Shown here: positions 30,863 through 36,389 of the stretch, in pieces | How the letters are laid out: every line of letters starts with the position of its first letter | Numbering within the stretch: the stretch's first letter is position 1 | Made by a program: the position numbers and the translations under genes | NCBI GenBank assembly: GCA_937995535.1 | Contig: CALKJU010000072.1 | Location: 1 to 36,389 of the forward strand | Source of the DNA: an uncultured Alphaproteobacteria bacterium | Lineage (GTDB): Bacteria; Pseudomonadota; Alphaproteobacteria; Geminicoccales; Geminicoccaceae | DNA: 36,389 nt | Direction: 5' to 3' | The notes under the pieces: generated by a model | Databases searched by the model: none | What the model was told of the DNA's origin: nothing | The model's input: the letters and a program-made list of their open reading frames with translations, nothing else

Positions 30863-32035
30863 ATGAAGCGATGGGCGAGGGCGGGGAGCGGGGTCGCGCT
30901 CGTGGCGAGTCTGGCCATGGCGGCGCCGGCGGCAGCCGACGAGATCGTCATCGGCGGCGCCATCTGCCTGACCGGCGTGCAGGCACCGCTGGACGAGCCG
31001 GGCTTCAAGGGTGCCCAGCTGGCCGTCAAGGCGATCAACGACGCGGGCGGTCTGCTCGGCAAGCAGGTCCGCTTCATCAACGTCGACGGCAAGTCGGATC
31101 CGGTCACGGTCGGCAACGCTGCGGTCGAGGTGATCCGCCAGGGCGCGGAGCTGATCATCGCACCCTGCGACTTCGACTTCGGTGGACCGGCGTCGCGCGA
31201 GGCCCAAGCGGCCGGGATCGTCGGCGTCTCGATGTGTGCGTCGGATCCGCTCTACAGCTCCTGGACGCTCGGCGACAAGCAGTTCACGCTGTCCATGTGG
31301 AACACCACCATGGGCGCTACGGCGGCCGAGTTCGCGTTCAACGAGAAGGGCTGGAAGACCGCCTACGTGGTCACCGACCAGTTCATTGCCTACACCAAGT
31401 CGCTTTCCAAGTACTTCGTCGAGCACTTCAAGGCGCTCGGCGGCGAGGTCCTGCTCGAGGACATCTACACCAATGGCGACAACGACTTCTCGGCGCAGCT
31501 CGCGCGTCTGCAGGCGCTCGGCCAGCGGCCCGACGTGATCTTCATCTCCTCCTACGGCACCGACATCGCGATGATCGTCCGCGCGATCCGCGAGGTCGGC
31601 ATCGACTCGCCGGTGCTCGGTGGGGATTCGTACGACGACCCGGGCCTGTGGGAGGCCATGGGGCCCAAGTTCGGCTCCGAGGTCTATTTCGTCACCCACA
31701 GCTGGATGGGGTCCGAAGCGCATCCCGACATGGCCAGGTTCCTCGAGCTCTATCAGGAGATGTACGGCGCCCCACCGGAGACCGCGTTCGTCGCCACCGG
31801 GTGGGACACGGTGATGATGCTGGCCAAGGCGGTCGAGGTGGCCGGGACCACGGACGGCGACGCGGTCGCCGAGGCACTTCGCACGACCGAGTTCGACCTG
31901 CTCACCGGCAAGCTCGACTATCGCAGTGTCGAAGAGGGGCACATGCCCGACAAGGCCGCGGTCATGGTTCAGCTCACCGAGGGCAAGCCGGCCTTCCTCG
32001 GCTGGCGCACGCCGACCAACCCGCCCGCGCCCTGA
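30863..32035 (+). CDS. Branched-chain-type ABC transporter substrate-binding protein, second system
   Basis: 390-residue periplasmic binding protein (Peripla_BP_6). The ATG at 30863 has AGGAGGA 5 bases upstream, one of the strongest ribosome sites in the window. A Sec signal peptide (residues 1-25, ending AAPAAA) is followed by DEIVIGGAICLTGVQAPLDE, the usual first strand and ligand loop. AVKAINDAGGLLGKQVRFIN and DVIFISSYGTDIAMIVRAIR are also typical. Unlike the first system it uses Sec rather than Tat. Flanking FGase and isochorismatase genes suggest a ligand with amide or formamide groups; this is inference, and amino acids remain possible. Confidence 0.9.
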   Translation: MKRWARAGSGVALVASLAMAAPAAADEIVIGGAICLTGVQAPLDEPGFKGAQLAVKAINDAGGLLGKQVRFINVDGKSDPVTVGNAAVEVIRQGAELIIAPCDFDFGGPASREAQAAGIVGVSMCASDPLYSSWTLGDKQFTLSMWNTTMGATAAEFAFNEKGWKTAYVVTDQFIAYTKSLSKYFVEHFKALGGEVLLEDIYTNGDNDFSAQLARLQALGQRPDVIFISSYGTDIAMIVRAIREVGIDSPVLGGDSYDDPGLWEAMGPKFGSEVYFVTHSWMGSEAHPDMARFLELYQEMYGAPPETAFVATGWDTVMMLAKAVEVAGTTDGDAVAEALRTTEFDLLTGKLDYRSVEEGHMPDKAAVMVQLTEGKPAFLGWRTPTNPPAP

Positions 32036-32049
32036 GCGGTACGGACGAC

Positions 32050-32081
32050 GGGCGCTCTTGGCCGCTTGGCCGGGAGCGCCC
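32050..32081. promoter_or_regulatory. Intercistronic hairpin after the second binding-protein gene
   Basis: Bases 32050-32063 (GGGCGCTCTTGGCC) can pair with 32068-32081 (GGCCGGGAGCGCCC) as a 14-bp stem. In RNA two of the pairs would be U-G, and the loop is GCTT. It starts 14 bases after the binding-protein stop and ends 7 bases before the ATPase ATG, so it may also mask that ribosome site. There is no T-run. Confidence 0.7.
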
Positions 32082-32088
32082 CCTCGTC

Positions 32089-32817
32089 ATGGCCGACGCC
32101 ACCCTCGAGGCGAGCCGGATCGCTGTCGAGTTCGCGGGCCTCCGCGCGCTCGACGGGGTCTCGCTCACCCTGCGCCAAGGCGAGATCCTGGGCCTGATCG
32201 GCCCTAACGGCTCGGGCAAGACGACGCTGGTCAACGTGCTCACCGGCCAGGTCCGGCCCTCCTCCGGTAGCGTGCACTGTGCCGGCGAGCCGATCACCGG
32301 CCTCGCGCCGCCGGCGATTGCCCGGCGCGGGATCGCGCGTTCCTTCCAGATCGTCCGTCTCTTTACCAACCTCACCGTGCGCGAGAACCTCGAGGCGGCG
32401 GCCGTGGCGCAGGGTGCCGGCCGCCGCGAGGCGGCGGTCCGCGCCGATCTCCTGCTCGAGGAGTTCGGCCTTGCCGGCTACCGCGACGAGCGCGCCGGCG
32501 CGCTCAGCTATGGCGACGAGCGGCGTGTCGAGATCGCCCGCGCGCTCGCCGCCGGTCCGCGCTTCCTGCTCCTCGACGAGCCGGCGGCGGGGCTGAACGA
32601 GGCCGAGTCGGATGCCCTGCTGGCCCTGCTCGCGGCGCTGCCGGCCGAGCGCGGCCTCGGCCTGCTCATCATCGACCACGACATGCGCCTGATCATGCGG
32701 CTCTGCCACCGCCTGCACGTGCTGGCCTCGGGGCGCACGATCGCCGAGGGGGATGTCGTGTCGGTGCGCCGCGCCCCGCAGGTGATCGAGGCCTATCTCG
32801 GCACCGCCCATGCTTGA
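32089..32817 (+). CDS. ABC transporter ATP-binding protein, LivG type, second system
   Basis: 242 residues from ATG 32089. Walker A is GPNGSGKTT and the LivG insert reads RGIARSFQIVRLFTNLTVREN. The signature is LSYGDERRVEIARAL and Walker B is FLLLDEPAAGLNE. The H-loop lies in IIDHDMRLIM. All motifs are canonical, in contrast to the LivG of the first system, whose signature is degenerate. The ATG is close behind a hairpin, so its translation may be weaker than that of the binding protein. It overlaps livF by 8 bases. Confidence 0.93.
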   Translation: MADATLEASRIAVEFAGLRALDGVSLTLRQGEILGLIGPNGSGKTTLVNVLTGQVRPSSGSVHCAGEPITGLAPPAIARRGIARSFQIVRLFTNLTVRENLEAAAVAQGAGRREAAVRADLLLEEFGLAGYRDERAGALSYGDERRVEIARALAAGPRFLLLDEPAAGLNEAESDALLALLAALPAERGLGLLIIDHDMRLIMRLCHRLHVLASGRTIAEGDVVSVRRAPQVIEAYLGTAHA

Positions 32818-33517
32818 GGTGGCCGGGCTCGAGGTGCGCTACGGTGCCGTGCGCGCGGTCCGCGGCGCGAGCTTGGCCGTCGGGGACGGTGAGCTGGTGG
32901 CACTCCTCGGGGCCAACGGTGCCGGCAAGTCGTCGACCTTGCGCGCGATCGCCGGCGCTCTGCGCCCCGCCGCCGGGTCGATCCGCCTCGACGGTCAGGA
33001 GGTTCTCGGCACCAGCCCGGAACGGATGGTCCGGCTCGGCGCCGCGATGGTCCCGGAGACGCGCGACGTGTTCCCGGACCTCACCGTCGGCGAGAACCTC
33101 CGCCTCGGTGCCTTCACGCGGCGCGGCGATGCCCAGGGGGTCGCCGCCGATCGCGAGCGGATGCTGGCCATGTTCCCCGTCCTGCGCGAACGCCAGGACC
33201 AGCCGGCCGGGACGCTGTCCGGTGGCGAGCAGCAGATGCTGGTGATCGCTCGCGCGATGATGAGCCGGCCGCGCCTGCTCCTGCTCGACGAGCCGTCGCT
33301 CGGCTTGGCGCCGACCATCGTCCAGCGGATCTTCGCCATGATCGTCGAACTGCGCCGCGCCGGGCTCACCATCCTCCTGGTCGAGCAGAACGCCGCCCAG
33401 GCGCTGGCCATCGCCGACCGCGCCTACGTGATGCGGCAGGGGGAGATCGCAGCCAGCGGACCGGCCGCGGAGATCGCCGCCGCCACCGACCTCCAGCAGC
33501 TCTATCTCGGCGGCTGA
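32810..33517 (+). CDS. ABC transporter ATP-binding protein, LivF type, second system
   Basis: 235 residues. The ATG at 32810 lies within the end of the LivG-type gene. Walker A is GANGAGKSS, with Ser in place of the final Thr. The signature is LSGGEQQMLVIARAM and Walker B is LLLLDEPSLGLAPTIV. The typical H-loop reads LVEQNAAQALAIADRAYV, and AMVPETRDVFPDLTVGENL also fits the family. It is the second ATPase of this importer, and the permease gene starts 4 bases downstream. Confidence 0.93.
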   Translation: MLEVAGLEVRYGAVRAVRGASLAVGDGELVALLGANGAGKSSTLRAIAGALRPAAGSIRLDGQEVLGTSPERMVRLGAAMVPETRDVFPDLTVGENLRLGAFTRRGDAQGVAADRERMLAMFPVLRERQDQPAGTLSGGEQQMLVIARAMMSRPRLLLLDEPSLGLAPTIVQRIFAMIVELRRAGLTILLVEQNAAQALAIADRAYVMRQGEIAASGPAAEIAAATDLQQLYLGG

Positions 33518-33521
33518 GCCG

Positions 33522-34412
33522 GTGACCGCCTTCCTCCAGTTCGTCGTCGACGTGCTCGCCCTCGGCGGCGCCTACGCGCTGATGGCGCTGGGGCTGGTGA
33601 TCGTCTACGGCATCCTGCGCCTGGTGAATTTCGCCTATGGCGAGCTCATCATGGTCACGGGCTACACCTTGTTCCTGCTGGGCGGCTCGCCCCTGCCCTG
33701 GATCCTCATGGCGGCCGTGGCCGTGCTGATGGCGGTGCTCACCGGCATCGTCACCGACCATGTCGCGTTCCGCCCGGTGCGGACCAAGTCGGTCACCGCC
33801 GTCCTGATCACCTCCTTCGCCTTCTCGACGCTGCTGCAGAACGCGGCGCTGCTGCTCATCTCGCCCCGCCCGCGCAGCGTGCCGCTCCCCGACATCTTCT
33901 CAGAGACCGTGCGCCTGGGCGGCGTCGTCACGCCGGTCCGTAACCTGATCACCATCGCTACTGCTGTCGTGCTCTTGGCGCTGTTCGCTCTCCTGATGAA
34001 ACGCTCCGTGCTCGGCCTGGCGATGCGCGCCGCCGCCGCCAACTTCACCATGGCACGGATGCTCGGTGTGCCGGCCAACCTGGTCATCACCTCGGCCTTC
34101 GCGATCAGCGGCCTGCTCGCTGGAATCGTGGCGCTGCTCTGGCTCGGGCGCAGCGCCAGTGTCGCCCCGGGCATCGGCCTCGAGCCGCTGCTGGTCGCCT
34201 TCATCGCTACCGTCATCGGCGGGATGCGCTCGCTCGAGGGCGCGGTGATCGGCGGCTTCCTGCTCGCCTTCATCGATACCAGCCTCAACCACCTCCTGCC
34301 CCAGGATCTGCTCAAGTTCCGCGACGCCTTCACCTTCACGGCGGTGATCCTGATCCTGCTGTGGCGTCCCGAGGGCCTGATCCGCGGGCCGGCCGCCGGG
34401 CGGCGGACCTGA
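33522..34412 (+). CDS. Branched-chain-type ABC transporter permease, LivH type, second system
   Basis: 296 residues from GTG 33522, four bases after livF. The N-terminus reads LALGGAYALMALGLVIVYG followed by ILRLVNFAYGELIMVTGY, the LivH signature. The coupling loop GLAMRAAAANFTMARMLGVP and the C-terminal IATVIGGMRSLEGAVIGGF are typical. It is a multi-span inner-membrane protein that forms the channel with the LivM-type protein encoded one base after its stop. Confidence 0.92.
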   Translation: MTAFLQFVVDVLALGGAYALMALGLVIVYGILRLVNFAYGELIMVTGYTLFLLGGSPLPWILMAAVAVLMAVLTGIVTDHVAFRPVRTKSVTAVLITSFAFSTLLQNAALLLISPRPRSVPLPDIFSETVRLGGVVTPVRNLITIATAVVLLALFALLMKRSVLGLAMRAAAANFTMARMLGVPANLVITSAFAISGLLAGIVALLWLGRSASVAPGIGLEPLLVAFIATVIGGMRSLEGAVIGGFLLAFIDTSLNHLLPQDLLKFRDAFTFTAVILILLWRPEGLIRGPAAGRRT

Positions 34413-34413
34413 C

Positions 34414-35439
34414 ATGCCCTGGCGTCGGCTCGCGCTCAGCTTCCTCCTCCTCGCCCTGCCGGTCCTCGCGCTGGCCGGTGCCGTCCAGTTCGCGCAGAGC
34501 CTGCTGCTCGAGCGGATCGCGATCACGCTCTGCATCAACCTCGTGCTGGTCGTCGGGCTGCAGGTGTTCATGGGCAACGCCGGGATCCTCTCCTTCGCCC
34601 ATATCGGCTTCATGGGGGTCGGTGCCTACGCCGCGGCGGTGCTGTCCATTCCGGCGCAGATGAAGGGCATGGCCCTGCCGGACCTCTACCCCCTGCTCGA
34701 GGGCGTCGCGGTGGCGCCGATGGTGGCGATCCTGGCCGGTGTGGCTGTCGCTGCGCTGGTCGCGGCGCTGGTCTCCTACCCGTTGATGCGGCTGTCCGAT
34801 GCTGCGGCGGTGATCACCTCCTTCGCCCTGCTGGTCGTGCTGCACACGCTGATGCTGCATTGGAGTGCGGTCACCAACGGTCCGCGCACGCTGTTCGGCC
34901 TGCCCAAGGCGACCACGCTGGGCCTCGCCGCCGGCGCCGCGCTTGCCGTCATCGCCGTGGCCCTGCTCTTCAAGGAGTCCCGCACCGGCCTGCTGCTGCG
35001 TGCCTCGCGCGACGACGAGATCGCCGCCGGCGCCATCGGCGTGCGCATTCCGGCGCTACGCTGGCGCGCCTTCGTGCTCAGCGCCGCCATCGCCGCGCTC
35101 GGCGGCGGCCTCTGGGGCCACTTCATCACCTCCTTCTCTCCCAAGGCGTTCTATCTCAAGGAGACCTTCGTCGTGCTGGGCATGCTGGTGATCGGCGGGG
35201 CCTCGACGGTCTCCGGGGCCGTGCTCGGCACCTTCCTCGTCACCCTCGCCTTCGAGGGTCTGCGCGCCGTCGAGGGCGCACTCAACCGGGCGCAGCTCTT
35301 CGCCGGGCAGGTCGTCGGCCTGACCGAGGTGGCGCTCGCCTGCGCGATGATCCTGTTCCTCATCCTGCGCCCCGGCGGGCTCTTGCCGACGGCCGAGATC
35401 GGGGCCTTGCGCCGCACGCGACCGGAGAGCGACCGATGA
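34414..35439 (+). CDS. Branched-chain-type ABC transporter permease, LivM type, second system
   Basis: 341 residues from ATG 34414. The stretch VLVVGLQVFMGNAGILSFAH followed by IGFMGVGAYAAAV is the LivM signature. The coupling region reads GLLLRASRDDEIAAGAIGV, and the glycine-rich VLGMLVIGGASTVSGAVLG follows. Its last codons overlap the start of the isochorismatase-type gene in ATGA (35436-35439). As in the first system, a permease is directly coupled to an enzyme gene, which suggests that the enzyme acts on what the importer brings in. Confidence 0.92.
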   Translation: MPWRRLALSFLLLALPVLALAGAVQFAQSLLLERIAITLCINLVLVVGLQVFMGNAGILSFAHIGFMGVGAYAAAVLSIPAQMKGMALPDLYPLLEGVAVAPMVAILAGVAVAALVAALVSYPLMRLSDAAAVITSFALLVVLHTLMLHWSAVTNGPRTLFGLPKATTLGLAAGAALAVIAVALLFKESRTGLLLRASRDDEIAAGAIGVRIPALRWRAFVLSAAIAALGGGLWGHFITSFSPKAFYLKETFVVLGMLVIGGASTVSGAVLGTFLVTLAFEGLRAVEGALNRAQLFAGQVVGLTEVALACAMILFLILRPGGLLPTAEIGALRRTRPESDR

Positions 35440-36119
35440 GCTGGAAGACCGCCTACCGCTCCTTCTACTACGAGAACGCCCCGGAGCCCGAGGACATCGT
35501 CCTCGACGCGGCGACGACGGCGCTGCTCGTCATCGACATCCAGAACACCTACCTCGAGCCGAAGCCCGATCCGGCCGACGATGCGCGCTGGCAGCCGTTC
35601 TTCGCCCGCATGCGGCAGACGGTCATACCCAACTGCGCCAAGCTGATGGCCGAGTGCCGCCGGCGCGGCGCGGAGGTGGTGTTCGCCCGGATCGGCTGCC
35701 AGAAGGAGGATGGCCGGGACCGCTCGCTGAGCCAGAAGAAACCGGGCTTCAACAATCTGCTGCTGCCCAAGGACCGGGCCGACAGCCAGATCGTCCCCGA
35801 GCTGGCGCCCGTCGGCGACGAGATCGTCGTCACCAAGACGACCGACAGTGCTCTCACCGGCACCAACCTGCGCCTGCTGCTCCACAACATGGGCATCCGC
35901 CAGGTAATCTGCGTCGGCATCTTCACCGACCAGTGCGTTTCCTCGACGGTTCGCAGCCTGGCCGACGAGAGCTTCGAGGTGCTGGTCGTCGAGGACTGCT
36001 GTGCCGCCGCGACGATGGAACTCCACCACCACGAGCTCGAGATCATCAACATGATCTACTGCCACGTCGTGACCCTGGACGAGGCCGTCGGGTTCTTCGG
36101 CTCCGCTGGATCGGCCTGA
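35436..36119 (+). CDS. Isochorismatase-family cysteine hydrolase, copy 2
   Basis: 227 residues. The ATG at 35436 overlaps the livM stop. The catalytic triad is D34 (LLVIDIQNTYLEP), K134 (EIVVTKTTDSAL) and C167 (GIFTDQCVSSTVRSLAD). Compared with copy 1 at 29259-29927 it has an extra N-terminal stretch (WKTAYRSFYYENAPEPED) and shares the blocks DGRDRSL, NMGxRQ and TDQCVxSxVR. The two are thus paralogues of one subfamily rather than a recent duplication. It probably hydrolyses an amide or carbamoyl compound taken up by the adjacent importer. The exact substrate cannot be read from the sequence. Confidence 0.87.
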   Translation: MSWKTAYRSFYYENAPEPEDIVLDAATTALLVIDIQNTYLEPKPDPADDARWQPFFARMRQTVIPNCAKLMAECRRRGAEVVFARIGCQKEDGRDRSLSQKKPGFNNLLLPKDRADSQIVPELAPVGDEIVVTKTTDSALTGTNLRLLLHNMGIRQVICVGIFTDQCVSSTVRSLADESFEVLVVEDCCAAATMELHHHELEIINMIYCHVVTLDEAVGFFGSAGSA

Positions 36120-36207
36120 ACTGGGCCAGGACGGACTCTCGTTCGGTACGGAGAAGACGATCCCGCCTTGGCGGTGTCCAGGTCGTGTAGGCCAAAGCGT
36201 TCCGTAC

Positions 36208-36239
36208 GCCGGGAACTCCGCCCGCCGGGAGCTCCGCCG
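36208..36239. repeat. Tandem repeat of 16 bp, two copies
   Basis: GCCGGGAACTCCGCCC (36208-36223) is followed directly by GCCGGGAGCTCCGCCG (36224-36239), 14 of 16 identical. It lies in the 201-base gap before the last gene. GTACGGA (36146-36152) and TCCGTAC (36201-36207) form an inverted pair just before it. Possibly a binding site; function unknown. Confidence 0.5.
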
Positions 36240-36320
36240 CGGGAGGCGACGGTGGCCGCGGGCCTCGCCGCGTGCCAGCATCGCCGCGACGAAGCGGTCA
36301 GTGACAGGGGGGATCGCTCG

Positions 36321-36389
36321 ATGGAGGAGATCGCGCGCGGCTTGCGCTTTCCCGAGGGGCCGGTGGCGATGCCGGACGGGACCTTTCTC
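36321..36389 (+). CDS. SMP-30/gluconolactonase-family protein, N-terminal start only
   Basis: Only the first 23 codons are inside the window. ATG 36321 follows a GGGGGGA site and gives MEEIARGLRFPEGPVAMPDG. The pattern 'GLxFPEGPVxxPDG' is the typical beginning of SMP-30/gluconolactonase/LRE-type proteins, in which this Glu is a metal ligand. Members are calcium- or zinc-dependent lactonases. It is on the same strand as the second importer and could be a further step of that pathway. The rest of the gene must be seen to confirm this. Confidence 0.7.
   Translation, partial: MEEIARGLRFPEGPVAMPDGTFL

Noticed and set aside
30871..32817. Long plus-strand open frame starting inside the second binding-protein gene
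   Set aside because: Only the part from ATG 32089 has ABC ATPase motifs; the upstream part is an out-of-frame reading of the binding-protein gene.

Overview
The window is very GC-rich DNA, with third codon positions almost all G or C and frequent GTG starts. It is densely packed and looks chromosomal. DUF1194 and TIGR02186-type proteins (families I associate with Alphaproteobacteria), a BigR-like ArsR regulator, a beta-ketoadipate-type thiolase and four ABC importers all point to a metabolically versatile alphaproteobacterium, perhaps Rhodospirillales-like. The genus cannot be read from the sequence. I saw no rRNA, tRNA, CRISPR array, phage gene or recognisable transposase.

Layout. (1) 1-7355 (+): aromatic ring-cleavage operon. 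It holds the end of a maleylacetate reductase, a complete branched-chain-type ABC importer (Tat-exported binding protein, LivG, LivF, LivH, LivM), 3-oxoadipyl-CoA thiolase, hydroxyquinol 1,2-dioxygenase and a small Rieske protein. Many of these genes overlap, so uptake and catabolism appear to be expressed together. (2) 7481-8677 (-): a YbfB/YjiJ-type MFS transporter, divergent from a complete ugpB-A-E-C glycerol-3-phosphate importer at 8855-13040 (+). (3) 13239-17291 (+): a membrane-anchored M23 murein hydrolase, a YeeE/YedE sulfur-compound transporter, a BigR/SqrR-like ArsR regulator, a TIGR02186 membrane protein and a universal stress protein. (4) 17299-18984 (-): N-carbamoylputrescine amidase and a DUF1194 secreted VWA-like protein, followed by about 1.1 kb with no recognisable gene but several perfect inverted repeats. 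(5) 20128-21942 (+): three overlapping genes encoding a MotA/TolQ/ExbB-type channel and two unfamiliar membrane-anchored proteins. This is the best candidate for an undescribed system. (6) 22063-28044 (+): a BMP-family (nucleoside-type) ABC importer and a glutamine-synthetase-like ligase. The ATPase gene of this importer appears to start at CTG. (7) 28063-30694 (-): a subtilisin-like protease, an isochorismatase-type amidohydrolase and an N-formylglutamate-amidohydrolase family protein. (8) 30863-36389 (+): a second branched-chain-type ABC importer, a second isochorismatase-type hydrolase and the start of an SMP-30/gluconolactonase gene.

How the genes work together. Region 1 encodes ring cleavage of hydroxyquinol to maleylacetate, its reduction to 3-oxoadipate and thiolysis of 3-oxoadipyl-CoA, beside a dedicated importer. 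The 3-oxoadipate CoA-transferase and the hydroxylase that makes hydroxyquinol are not in the window. Regions 7 and 8 look like a second importer coupled to amide- or formamide-cleaving hydrolases whose substrate is unknown. In all three operons where a binding-protein gene is followed by a gap, the gap contains a strong GC hairpin. This is a common way to keep binding-protein mRNA more abundant than the downstream transporter mRNA.
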